Assembly (NCBI GenBank): GCA_027575805.1
Contig: JANBPU010000050.1
Coordinates: 1-64,000 of the forward strand
Origin: Mycoemilia scoparia
Lineage: Eukaryota; Kickxellomycota; Kickxellomycetes; Kickxellales; Kickxellaceae
Reading direction: 5' to 3'
DNA: 64,000 nt
The position numbers were made by a program, and so were the translations under genes. Of the stretch, positions 10,876 to 22,917 are shown one piece after another. The first letter of the stretch is position 1. Each line of letters begins with the position of its first letter. Below the pieces are notes generated by a model that ran no database searches, was not told the DNA's origin, and saw only the letters and a list, made by a program, of their open reading frames with translations.

Positions 10876-11783
10876 TCAATGCGAGCCGCCAAACATCTTT
10901 CTGAAAAACGATTTGTGTGTCTGGGTTACTGGGCCCTGTGGAGGCGACTGTGAGGATGGCGTCGCGGCCCCGGAACGAACACCACTTGTGCGGGCACGGC
11001 TGCCTGATGAGCGCTTGTACTGGTCGACAAGGTAGGTGATCTGCCTGTTGTTGAATGCCCCACGGCGCTTTCTGCGCACCAGCTCGATGGCATCTATGGC
11101 ATCCATCCCTTGCTCGATAAGCGCAACGGCAACGAGCACGGGCGCGCGACCAAGACCGGCAACGCAGTGGATGGCGATTGTCTGTGGGGATTCTGCTTCT
11201 TTTTGCTGGACACGGGTGCGATCGGAAACTAACCCCAGCCACACTTTGATCACACTGGGTGGGGGCTATACATGGCAGCATATGTTAAAACAGAATGTGC
11301 TTAGTCTCTCTATTCTGGCAGTGGTGGTTCCTCCGACCTGACATACCAAACATCATAGTGTATTGCTTACCACATCACCGTCCTTAAAAGGAAGATCCTA
11401 CATTACAATCCAGGCAAGAGTTTATTGATTAGCTGGTCTATGGGGCCGGAATGGCATGTATCTCAAACGATAGCAAATAGACCAGTGCCAGGCGTTTGTG
11501 GCCCCAAACTTACATGTACCATCACTCCGTTATCGATCAACCGCTCCTTTGAATATGTTGGCTCGCAAACCCTTACGATGTCTGTGACATTAAGCCTGGA
11601 AAACTCTTTGAGGTAAAGCGGAATGGTGCTGTTAGTTGGACAGTCCATTATGAGGAATCGGAGGCTGCTGCTATACTCGAGCAGGGAAAACGAGTTTGAC
11701 AACGGGGAGGCAACCTTCCCAAAGGTTTTGCGCCCGTTCATGGCTGAGGCATGGTAGGAGGATACAGAAACCATATCAGACAT
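10876..11783 (-). CDS. PRL/PTP4A-type dual-specificity protein phosphatase
   Basis: Three exons: 11514-11783, 11371-11397 (27 nt) and 10876-11265. The N-terminal part RFLIMDCPTNSTIPLYLKEF and VTDIVRVCEPTYSKE follow the PRL pattern (RFLI..NPTN, VT.LVRVC..TY). The micro-exon encodes DLPFKDGDV and supplies the WPFDDG general-acid Asp loop, giving DGDV-PPPSVI after splicing. The signature is HCVAGLGRAPVLVA, the exact PRL form of HCx5R, with Ala where most phosphatases have Ser/Thr. RRKRRGAFNNRQITYL matches the PRL helix after the P-loop. The Ser/Arg-rich tail ends FFRKMFGGSH, so the prenylated CAAX box of animal PRLs is absent. The start could instead be the second Met, 14 residues in. Family assignment is strong; substrate is unknown. 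Confidence 0.88.
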
Positions 11784-12436
11784 GAGAAATGCTCAGCCAG
11801 CAGGAATTAGTAAAATTGGGATGAGACTGCGGATAGGTATTATGCCTGTGGGCCGAATGCAGTAGTTGGGTGGACGTTTAGATAGCAGTTGTAGCCTAGC
11901 GAATTGATTGCTGTATAGATGCGCTAGGGGGAAATGCTGGAGTAATTGTAATAGTTTGGTGTGTATTAGGGGGCAGTGCACTATTTTGTTCTATCAGTCT
12001 TTGGCAGCTTAGGGAGATAGGAAGGGTGCGGCGTCAGAGCTGAAGAAAACAGCAGCACAGCACAAGAGGTTGTTTGAACAGGGTGCGGGAATTGGACAAC
12101 AGGTGACCATAAATTGGATTGAGAAATAAAGGAAAAAAGAAAGATGGAGATACGATCGCTTCGGCACTGAGGCTGGCTTTAGAGGCCAAAGTTTTCTAAC
12201 CATCAAACGCCCACCCAATGGGAAATTCAGGCCGCTTTCACCACCCAACTTTCCCCACCTCTGCATGCTTTTGACTCTCATGCCCGACTGATTGTAATAA
12301 TGTTTTAATCTACCCACAAATCCAGTCTATCTCTTACAATGACAAATTTCCTGGCTACTTCAAGCGCCCCTTTTTGTTTATTTCAACTTGATAGCTTTTT
12401 AACTCTATAGACAGAATCATCGAGTACGTTTTCGCC
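11784..12436. other. Divergent promoter region, phosphatase and NAA10
   Basis: About 650 bp between two start codons on opposite strands. No repeats or gene-like frames were recognised. Promoter elements could not be placed. Confidence 0.5.
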
Positions 12437-13509
12437 ATGATCGATATACAGCCAGCAACCGTAAGTTCACATCGCAAATATCCTACCAGGGTGCAAATTT
12501 GTCAGGCTAGGGAATTTGTGTGTATCCGTACATGCGCATGGCCATTTAAAACCATATCGAAACCAACCAACAGTTATACATACGTGCTAGTCTGTTTGGT
12601 TTCACATTCGCCAAGCAGTCGCAAATAACCACAACTGTTATATCCAGGAATAAAAACATATATGCTACATTTTGTTCTACACACCCATTTTTAGATTGAC
12701 GATCTCCCAGGAATGCAAAATTGCAACCTCCACAACCTTCCCGAAAACTACCAAATGAAATACTGTAGGTTGTCACTGTAAGCTTTGCCTCCATTCATTA
12801 TATCGCCCTTTGGGATAGAATCAACGTAGAAGTTGTGCTTTGTAGATCTCTACCATGGTCTTAGCTGGCCCCACATATCCTTTGTCGCCAAGAACGAAAA
12901 GGGACGAGTTGTTGGCTATGTACTTGCTAAAATGTAAGCTTAACATTGCTTATACTGTTCATTCCTGCTTGTATTGCTGTGAGGTATAATAAGAAACATC
13001 ATTGCCCAATACTAGCGACGAAGAAAACAGCAGCGATTCGCCACACGGACATATCACATCGCTTTCAGTATTCAGAAGCTACCGACGCTTGGGTTTGGCC
13101 AAAAGACTGATGATTCAGGCTGGTAAGCTTATCTTTATGTGCTATACTACTCTCAGGAGAGATGTGTATATGTGTGCAAATATAACATTGGCCTCATTAT
13201 ACTTCCATGCAGAACGCGCCATGGTTGAAGTTTATGGTGTTGACCATGTCTCTCTACATGTTCGCAAGAGCAACAAGGCCGCTTTTTCACTCTACAAAAA
13301 CTCTCTAGAATTCACGTAAGCATAGTCTATATTGCCAGTTTAATTAACCTGTCTTATTTGGAAAGCCTATTACAACGGATATCACAATCTCATGTAGAGT
13401 CGACCACGAAGAGGCAAAATACTATGCTGATGGCGAAGATGCGTATGCCATGAAAAAGGATTTGGGGTCTTTGTACAATAAGAAACCAGTTTTTAGTGAT
13501 GAGGAATAG
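12437..13509 (+). CDS. NAA10: Catalytic subunit of N-terminal acetyltransferase A (Naa10/Ard1)
   Basis: Acetylates N-termini of nascent chains at the ribosome as NatA. Six short exons join in phase: 12437-12460, 12695-12764, 12846-12933, 13016-13122, 13213-13315 and 13398-13509. The protein starts [20 protein letters not shown] and continues [20 protein letters not shown], both hallmarks of Naa10. The GNAT core has [28 protein letters not shown] (the acetyl-CoA loop R-R-x-G-L-A) and [16 protein letters not shown]. The C-terminus is short and acidic, without the long tail of animal Naa10. The fourth exon uses the acceptor at 13014-13015; nearer AGs break the frame. Each intron is 82-234 nt. 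Confidence 0.95.
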
Positions 13510-13653
13510 GTTGCTCCAAAACTCAATGTGTAAACTAACTGTGTTAATAAATATTTCAAGTGAAACCTGCAAGTGTTTATTGAGAATCAAGTTAAAAATT
13601 GCTACTATTAAAAGGCAAGGGTTGTATAGTAACGTCATGTGTGTAGAGGTAGA

Positions 13654-14061
<408 letters not shown>

Positions 14062-14134
14062 TTAGTAGTAAAGTATTTAGAAGAGTAGAGAAATGGAAAG
14101 ATGTGAAGTTCAAGACCTCTGCGGACCCAAGAGG

Positions 14135-14142
14135 TTTATATA
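14135..14142 (-). promoter_or_regulatory. TATA box of the ubiquitin gene
   Basis: Minus-strand TATATAAA about 110 bp upstream of the ATG at 14025. ARG1 has the same sequence at about the same distance. Further upstream, 14378-14385 reads TTCAAGAA, a two-unit heat-shock-element-like palindrome; that is weak evidence. Confidence 0.6.
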
Positions 14143-14658
14143 CCCTAGCCAATGACGCAACAAGAGCGCTAGCGTGTCATGCGAAAGGGGTTGCGTGCTA
14201 CTGCGTCTTTAGTTGGTTAGATAGATTGCATCAATTAAGCAGAGCCAATCATCAGACAGATTATCCCACCCAGACTTTGTTATTGCTGCGGCTTAATCAC
14301 TTCTTTCTGTAATGGTGCCAAAGCCGTAGTAAACAAATGCCATTCCTTGGTCGATCGCTTTCTCAGGACCTTGGAATTCAAGAAAAGAACACCAAAAGTA
14401 TTCACACACACATAAAATGGCAAACAATGAGCACACAAGTATTTCAGAAGCGAAATAAAGAAATTAAAACAAGAAAGCAGATTTATTGATAAATGTGTAT
14501 TACTTGGAAAACATTAGAATAAACAACGATGCTCCTTTATTTTGACTGAATGTTAGTAGTGATAATGTTGGTGAGTTGTTATGCAAAAATTGAACAAAAA
14601 TAAAATTGAAATATATATAAAGAAATATAGAGAACAGAATAATGAAATGGTATTGTGG
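14143..14658. other. Ubiquitin upstream region and NOT1 3' region
   Basis: No gene was recognised. The part near 14580-14650 is strongly A-rich and probably belongs to the NOT1 3' untranslated region. Confidence 0.5.
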
Positions 14659-17600
14659 TTACTTTTGATCACCATTAGCTCTTGGCTTTACTTTGTCAGC
14701 AACAGCTCTCATAATGTCAAGTATTTGAGGCACAGCCTTGGTGAAGTGGTGGGACCATATATCATAGCATGGGTTGTGCATAAGCTCAGTTAGAGTAAAC
14801 ATCAACCCCCAGGGGAATGGTCTATTGGCCAGAAGTCTTTCGGCCAAAACCCTGGCTATCTGCTCACAGATGTACTCTTCCGGCGGGTTGAGGAACAGGT
14901 CAAGCAGAGTTTGCGAGAAGAGCAGTGTTTGTGGTGAAGGATATCTTAATTGGTTAGCAATACCTGTCAAAAGAAGATAGCTTCCCTCAGGGTTGAGCTC
15001 AGCAAGTAGCATTGAGAAGAGAGTGACTCCCACTTTACGTGATTTCTCTATGCTTTCTAGTGAACCCGAGCCGTCGCCATTGGAATTTTTATCGAGCAAA
15101 GCAGCGCCAATATATACCACAGTTGAGTTTATCATTGGCATATTATACTTTTGTTTAAGCTGAGGAATGGAGGGATAGGGCGCATCTTCGGTGTCGCCTT
15201 TGGTTAAGAAACTAGCAATAATGGTAGACACAGTAGAGGGCGATGGCTGACCTTTGCTCAAGAAGTCGTTAATTAGCTTTCTCGTTCCAACACCTTCTAG
15301 AATTTGCTTGTAGTGGCTTATTTGACTCTCCACGTCGTCCTTAATTTGGGAAATGGTTTGCAAATCAAGGTTGGGCGATGATGGATCAGGTAGGGTCATG
15401 TCGTGGGGGAAGGCGCTTAGCAACAGATTGCGAAGCTGGGTACACGAGACAGGGACCTTGTTGCATAAGGATGTAGCGTTGGCGGCCAGGAATTCAGGAT
15501 AGTCGTGGAGGACAATAAGAAGGAATCGGATAGTGTATAAGTAGGTGAAGCGAACTGGCTCGGTGAAGTCGCCTACGCTTATATATGGCTCAAAGAAACC
15601 AAGCTGCAAGGATACCAGATGTTCGGCTAGATCCCAATTATCTCGATTGGAGATAAGGATGGGGAAGAAATATCTGTGTGAAAGTAGCCCAAGCCATGAG
15701 GATGAGAAAAGGGGTACAATTGAGGGCTCGATAGTCACCATAGCCTGACCAAACATTCTGATGAATTTGATATATTGGGATTTGGTGATACTACCAAGCT
15801 TATGTGCCTTGTAGAATTCGATCAAACATCCTGTTAATAGACGGAAGTAAGCCCCCTGGCATTTCAAAAACATGGCAGAGTTGTTATACTGCTCTTTTGA
15901 AATAATGAGTGTTATAGAAATCAGGTATATCCTCAACATCTTTAGGCTATTTTCCGAAATCCCGTCATCCTTCGAATCATCACCTTCCGTATTTTGAGCC
16001 GGATTTGGCTTTGTGATAGAAACTATAAGCTTGCTCAGAGCGTCTATGACCATATAGCAGGATGTGCGAGAGTACTGAGCGTTGGTATTGTAATAATATT
16101 CAAGAGACGTGTCAATAGCCATGATGAAGAATGTGGCCGATATGGTTGGGTTGGCTAGATTAATCTGACTACAGAGCTGCAAAGCAAGAACATTCAAGTC
16201 ACTCTCACCAGCAGCGGGATGCTGGCAAATCTTTGTCCAGTCACAGAACATTTGTCGGTAGCTGTCGGTCTCAGTAGAGTCGGGAATGGGCACTGAAAGG
16301 TAAGGCCGCGATGAGGTTTCAGAGGATGTAGGTGGTGTCTCTTGAGTACTGCTTGAAACAGCGTTATGGCTGTCAACAGCATTGGTGCCGTGTGCGGAAG
16401 AATTTGTGCCAAAATTCTTCAAAAACTCTATTAGCGTTGGATGAGCCATGTTACGTTGGGAGATATGCTCGAGCGATGACAGTGACTTTTGGAAGTCTTG
16501 GGGTGACTTTTCCAAGGATTTATCTGTAGCAATATTTGTAATGAGATTCATGGCGAATAATATCGCGGAAGGTCGACCAGCAAGTATGAGTTTGCTTAGT
16601 TGCTCATCAAGCTCATTAACGGGTATCAGTCCTTCTTTTATGAGGGCAGCGTTTACTGGGATGCTGTATTTGCGCTCATCATCAACATATATCAGCCAAT
16701 GCCTAACTTCCTTTTCTACATTGAGTGACACCTTGCACATTCGAAGCAGGAGGCGGACATAAAGTTCTAGCCCAAGCTTGACCTCAGTGCGGAACAGGTA
16801 TTGAATGAGGGCCTGAGCAAAGTCACGAGCCATGCTCTCTGGGTTTGGCGATTGGAGGGCAAGGTTCACGATTTCATGAGCATAGACGAAGACTTGATGG
16901 GTATTTGGAAGGCTGAAGAAAGACACATTCGGTGGCTGTGTGTTGACAATTTTGTCCAGCTCAACAAGTAGTTGAGAAAATTCGTCAAGGCAGCTTTGAA
17001 GGGACCATCTTCCTGGAGTCTGCGAAGGCTTGGGGCCAGCATCCACCGATGATACCACACTAGGTGGGCGGTTTGGAATCTGGCTTAAGAAATGTGGAAT
17101 TCGGGCAAAATCCTCATAGGTCGCTAAAAATGCTGGCAACAGTGGGTTCAGCTTAATCCTAAGCACCTCAGGGAAGTCAACAGGGTATACAAGGCGGCCA
17201 TAGGTTGCCATATCATAGAATGGCTGTCCTGTGTGCTCCCTCGTCCTTTTTCTAGAGTGGTAGCTTTCGTTCATCATCTCGCTGATTTTAGCAGATGCTC
17301 TATCAACAGCCTCCTTTTCGGCTATAGCGCAAGCAAGGTCTAGATTGAGGAGGGCTATTGTTGTAGCCGCACGTTTGGAGGTATGCTCGTCCAGGCCAAT
17401 TCCAGTGATAAGATTGTATGTTTCCCGATATATTAGGGACTTTAATGGGTCACGACATATGCTCACAACCAGTGCACCAGCAATACTTCTTACCATTGCC
17501 TGTGTGGAATTGATCATGCGTTCCTCGTCAGATTCGCCACAAAAGTCTTTGATTATTGTATCCCTGGTGCAGGCCACTGCGACTGTGACTGCTCGGACAA

Positions 17601-20600
17601 TATACTGTGGTATGAATTCACGGATAACCTTGCTGACAACCATTAGGAATCTGTTTTTCAAGAAGCCGGTCTTTTCAAATACCTCCTCAATATCGCCATA
17701 TTGAGCATGCTCTGCAAATACTACATAGACGTCCATAATGTCATTGCTCGTGAGATTGATTATCGGGTGGTATGATGGCAAGGCAGAAGCTTCAGCCGAA
17801 GATCCTGATGGCTGGTCATTTAAGCTTGTGCGCTCAAGTCCCTGGAGTAAAGCATTTTGAGGGCTATTAATGCTAGCATGCAAATGATTGGAAGGCGTGA
17901 TGTTGCTAAAATCAAGCTTCAGAGCCTTACAAAGAACCTCGATTTCGAACTTAAGGTTGAGTCTGAGCTCAGCAACCCTGTAGAGTTCTGAGAGAACCTT
18001 CATTATTCCCATCAGCCATGGATTGGGTGGCTTGAACACTTTAGATTTAGAGCACTGCTCAAGAACTTTGCACACAAAGGGAATAGCCACAATCAGACGG
18101 TCTGACTCATAGCCCTGCAAAAGAAGGGCCTTGAAAGACACGTTTTCCCGCAGAATAGGACGGTCACGAGAAACAGTTAATCCTCCTAACCACGAGCCAA
18201 GGTTTTTCAGTTGCAGACGATCACGGGAACTTGAAACCGTGCTTGCAGCGTTCATCAGCTTGTATATATTTGTGTACGTTTCAAAAAGGATACACTTGGA
18301 AAGTACTGTGCTATTGAGTCCATCGATAAACTTCAGGTATAGAGTATGGTAGTTGGGCTCCTGGCTTGCTCTCTTTACTAGAACATTCTGACTGAACCAC
18401 AAATAGTGCGATTCTCTAAGAGCTTCACGAACTTCTGAAAGCTTTTCATCAAAGTTATTTTGGGCAAGATTGTTGACTGCAAATTGTACTTTATCCTGTA
18501 CATCTTCCGAAGGGTTGGCAAATTCCCCATCAGTGCACTCTGGGAGGCTTCCAGGGTTAAGCGAAACAAAGACATGGTTCTCGACGTGACTGGCAGCGGA
18601 ATCAGCTGGTCCACTCTTAATTTGGTCTGAAGCACCAGGACTGATTGATTGTCCAAGGTAATCACCGCCACTTGCACCACCATCCATACCAGCTCCAAAA
18701 GGCTTGGTTACACGGGATAGTATGTTTTTTACAAGTTCAAAGAACTCGTACTGTCCTTGACGCAGATGCTGTATCTTATAGATGGTAATACAGAAGGAGG
18801 GCCACTCTTCTATGCGTCCACGGAATTCCTCGATGGCAGTGACACCAAATCTAAAAGTTTTTGAGCCAGGAGGGAACTTGAGCGCATCTATGATCATTGC
18901 GAGGACTTGTTTCTCAGTATCCTGCAGATAGAAATGAAGCTGGATTGCTTGTCCAACAAGCTTCCCAGTAATACTGAGCTCTTTGTCAGGATAGTTTGAA
19001 AAGAATTTGAACTCCTCTATAGGATATTGAATCACATGCTTGAAAGTGTTGCGCAAGTGAACCTTGAGGGAATCACGGTACTTTGATAGCGTGTCAAGCA
19101 TCCCTTTTAAGGTAGTCTTATCCTTGTAAAGATCCAAAAATAGCATTTCAGCCTTTTCTTCGATTTGCTTATCAGTTACAGATTCGTCTTGGCCATCTTC
19201 AGCTCTTATACCAGGGAGAAGTTCATCAAAAAATGCACACATTGAGTTGAAGTTTTCGGAATTGTTGGGGGACATTTTGACTTTGCGAAGAGTAGAAATC
19301 ATGGTAGTGAATTCCTTTAAAGAAAGGCGGATCCCATTGCACTGCTCGCCTTGTTGGATGTCGCGCTCTACAAGGATCTTTAGGTTGAGAATCTCAAGGG
19401 AGTGATGAAGCATCTCATTGCCAAGCTCAGTCAACATAGTTGAATACCAAGTCTCAAAGTTCAAATGATTACGACGATCGGATAGTATGGCAAGCTCGAT
19501 GACAAAATCTAGTATTTCTATTTCTTCGCGACGCGGGAATAGAACAGTGTCACGGAAGAGATTAAGCTCGACTATAACATCAAGACTATGAGACACAACG
19601 TCACGATTCTGACGGTAGGATGTGTACAAAACTTCTATTAGGAGCTTTTTATCAAGGATGCGGAATATCTCAAAGAAAAGGCGACGTCGGGGAGAATGGT
19701 TCACAAGAAAATGGTTAATGCTTTGGTAGAACAGTGTTCGAAGTCGAGGGTGATCAACTTTGATAGCCACAAGACTTAGGGCCATCAGCAGGGGTTCTGC
19801 CTGTTCACCACTGCTGATTATGCGATTGGCTTCATCAGAAAAATTGCTATTTAGTAACTGTAGGAGACAGATAATCAGGGTCTGCGAATTCCATGGGGAT
19901 TGAATCATCGGCTCAAGATAGGGACGGTAAAAATGATACAAGGCATCTACGGTTGCTGCTGGGAGGATCGGCCGCTTAGTGTCGCGGAATATGTGTTGGG
20001 TTTGCTGAACTGAGGTCACAAAATTCAGGAAATCTATCTGGGCGCGAGTGTTTCCCCAATTCTCAAAGAAACGCCAGTAAGGATAGGCCTCGCCCTTTTG
20101 CATACATCCTGAGTATGTTGTTTCTGCCATAAATAAGAATCCTTCTTTTGAGGGGATTTTAGGAACCCCAATCACGAAGCAATTGACAACATCACACCAG
20201 CTTAGGTAAGGCGTCAAGTGGTTAACTACCTTGGCAACAACATCCGGATTCCAGATTGAACCAGTTGAAGAAGCAGAAACAATATATATAATACCTTGTG
20301 CCACAGACTCGGCACTTAATCTTTTTGGGGCCGACTCCTGGGTAATATTTTCATTACCTAGCGCTTGTACTAGACCATTGAAGGTTGACGTGCATCGAGG
20401 TCCCACACTTTCAAAAATATGGGCCAGAGACATCTTGATGAAAGGTTTAGAATGCCTTTCAAAAAGACTGTATAAAGATGTATAGAGGGATGGGCCAAAT
20501 GATATTCTTGCTGGTTCTGATTTCAGCAAGTCAGCAATACCAAAGGTTATTTTACGCTCGAGGTTAGTATTACTGGGATGGCCTTGGAACGTATGTCTGG

Positions 20601-21208
20601 ATTCCGAACGTATACAAGCTTGGATTAAAAGTTGCTGTGCTTGGTTATAAAATAAGGGATTCTTCGAGATCACTAGTAAAGTAAGCAGACAAATAAACTG
20701 CCAATAGTCGCCTATGCAATATTGGGAAATATGAGATAGATCTAGCTCTTTGAGACAATCTTTGCAGAAAGATGAGTTTGAGGGGTCTAGGGCACTCAGT
20801 AGAATATCAGATAGTGAATAGTCAGAAAGCAAAGAAGCAAATTGGTCCTCCAATAAATGAGCTATCACAGCAGGGTCAGCGCTAACAGGGGTGTTTAGTA
20901 GGCAGGACTTTGAAGGGTGTCTTGAGCGAGCGTTTTGATGCTTTTCAGTTGTAAGTAGGGTTTGGATATGAAGAAGGGAACACAGAGTGTGTATGTAAAG
21001 CTGTTCTCCGTGACTATCAACTATCTAAAACGAGATGACTACTCAGTTAGACCATGAGGGGTGATGGCACGAAAGGGTGTATATATATTATAAAAGAAGC
21101 TACATACCTCGTTTATAAGCCTGATACTTTCGAGCTCTGTATATTTGGTCAAGCTAGCCACGAGAAGCGATATCTCGGATTTTGCAATTAACAGGTCTAT
21201 TTTTGGTA
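14659..21208 (-). CDS. NOT1: CCR4-NOT complex scaffold subunit 1 (Not1/Cdc39)
   Basis: Giant scaffold of the CCR4-NOT deadenylase. The main exon runs from 21024 to 14659; an upstream exon, 21108-21208, joins through a GTATGT...TTTAG intron to give EISLLVASLTKYTELESIRL, then INEIVDSHGEQLYIHTL. This matches the N-terminal Not1 segment (LV..LTKKN...I..LVD.HG.EA). The long exon alone encodes more than 2,100 residues. The MIF4G domain that binds CAF1 is visible around nt 17890-18400 (LKFIDGLNSTVLSKCILFET and LGSWLGGLTVSRDRPI). The C-terminal Not1 domain that docks NOT2/NOT3-5 ends the protein. The middle portion PFYDMATYGRLVYP lies in the DUF3819 (CAF40-binding) region. The true start lies in at least one more exon upstream of 21208, which I could not place: the best upstream exon (about 21349-21393) has no in-frame ATG. 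Confidence 0.93.
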
Positions 21209-21727
21209 CTGTGAAAGGTAAATAAAAGAATGTTATAGCACACGCTTCCAAGCTAGCACGCATTAAAAATGACAGAGCTGTAAACCATAGATGGTGGCCT
21301 AATTGGTACATCCAGCTCCTTAAATTGATGGCGATGAGAAAAGACACTTACAGATAGTCCAACTAAAGGTAAAATTTGGAATCTAGCGAAGAATGAGTCG
21401 CAAGATAACGATTACAAACCAGAATGTAAGTCAAATAATAGTATTGCTAGAAAGCTTAGCAGATATAACAGGAAGCACACTATTTGGCTAGCTGCAGACT
21501 CTAATCAATCAAAAAGCACACGCAACATGCTATAAAGAGGCATGATCAGAACATAATAAACCAGTTGATCAAATTAGGGGCGGACAAAAATGCCACATTC
21601 AGCTACTATTTTGGCAAAGATTTTTCCAAAAGTATGAGTAGCTATGCTGATTGTGCTATGTCTGACTTTGCCTACAAGTGTTGTCAGGATGATGCTTGAT
21701 GCTGGTGATGACTATGATCATCTAAAT

Positions 21728-21838
21728 GGCAAGTTCTCCATCAAAAGAGGACATACAGTGTCCTCACACATTGTCTGCAAATTCAGCCCGAAATTTATGC
21801 ATTTTAGCTGGAGTCTTGGTGACGATTTTGCAGGGTAA
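21728..21838 (+). repeat. Dispersed non-coding repeat, type C
   Basis: Begins GGCAAGTTCTCCATCAAAAG and continues with CTGCAAATTCAGCCC, ATGCATTTTAGCTGGAGTCT and TGGTGACGATT. It aligns by eye with 4071-4192 and 33304-33431, and is followed within 15 bp by a type A element. Confidence 0.75.
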
Positions 21839-21849
21839 TACACGAGGCT

Positions 21850-21973
21850 ATACGTGTGGTTATTTTTGAAGAGCGACCATTTTCTAATAGACCATGATCA
21901 CACATTTGGCTGTGATTGGCCCTATAGCCGCTGGTCACTAAAAAGGTGCCCATCAAAGATTATGATCCAAATG
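21850..21973. repeat. MITE-like type A element, diverged
   Basis: Left arm GTGTGGTTATTTTTGAAGAG, internal ATTTGGCTGTGATTGGCCCT, right arm GCCCATCAAAGATTATGATC, then CAAAT. Arms are imperfect. Confidence 0.7.
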
Positions 21974-22099
21974 AGGGGTTATTTTTTGTTGGAATATAGG
22001 CCTCACCCAACAATATATACGCCCAATAAACCCTTTAATACAGCCCTGATAACCCCCCATCAGGGTGGTCACTCTTGGAATAGTGGCTATAGCCGTGTT

Positions 22100-22218
22100 C
22101 TAACATTTTTGAAGAGCTAAATTAATATTATCAACGATAATGTAGGCTGGCCAATATGCATGTTGAAACTGGCCTACTGGTGAATATTAGTAACCGTTTA
22201 AAAATAGTGATCCGTATG
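22100..22218. repeat. MITE-like type B element, diverged
   Basis: Left arm TAACATTTTTGAAGAGCTAA, internal TATCAACGATAATGTAGGCT and TTGAAACTGGCCTACTGGTG, right arm TTAAAAATAGTGATCCGTAT. The internal block is the one seen at 9055-9193. Confidence 0.72.
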
Positions 22219-22917
22219 TCTGCGCTTCCTTTTGATAGAGAGCTTGCCAGCTTAAGAGCCAGGCTACCAAAAGCAGATGGCTGGTGTGTATTCAGCACAT
22301 ACTTAAGCACAGAATCGGGGGAGCTGCAAGGTGCCTGCTTTATGTGCGCTTATGAGGTGGAAACTGTCGTAGATTCAACGCAAAGATTTTCTTGTAGATT
22401 GGGTGGGTGGCCAACAAGCAGATTTTTGACAGACACAGATTACACAGGCACAGAAAGCGAATGGGAGAGCGCGCGTCCTTTCCAAAGTTGAGGAGTGAGT
22501 AGAATCCAATAAGCACAGTTGATAAACCGCTGCCCACACTGCCAAGCATTGTGCAGCTTCGCACAGCGCTGTGTTATTGTTGTTATTTTTGTTGTCATTT
22601 GGCCGGACTAGGCATGTTGTTGCTGTGCCAAACCTTAGAAAACTTGTAAATTCCTAGCTTTCTCCCGCTTTACTTTTGCTTTTGTCTTCTCCCTCTCCTC
22701 TCTGCCCGCCCATCCCCTCTTCGTTTTAACTCCCTTGCTTTCCGCGCTACGCTTTACTGACTTTTTAATTTAACCACTCATTTGACGGCTTGTGGCAAAG
22801 ACCTGGCCACAACTATACACATACATACACCCACGGTGTTATACGCACCCACACAGCCAGTCCTTTGTTCTAATACCTGTGTAGTGCTGATTTGAAGACG
22901 CATCTCTGCTCCCCGAA

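Larger units (their letters stand above)
21209..22917. other. Divergent region between NOT1 and CHS7, with three repeats
   Basis: Contains the unresolved 5' exon(s) of NOT1 (below about 21600), repeats at 21728-21838, 21850-21973 and 22100-22218, and the CHS7 promoter. The pyrimidine-rich stretch 22660-22760 lies 160-260 bp upstream of the CHS7 ATG. No other gene was seen. Confidence 0.5.
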
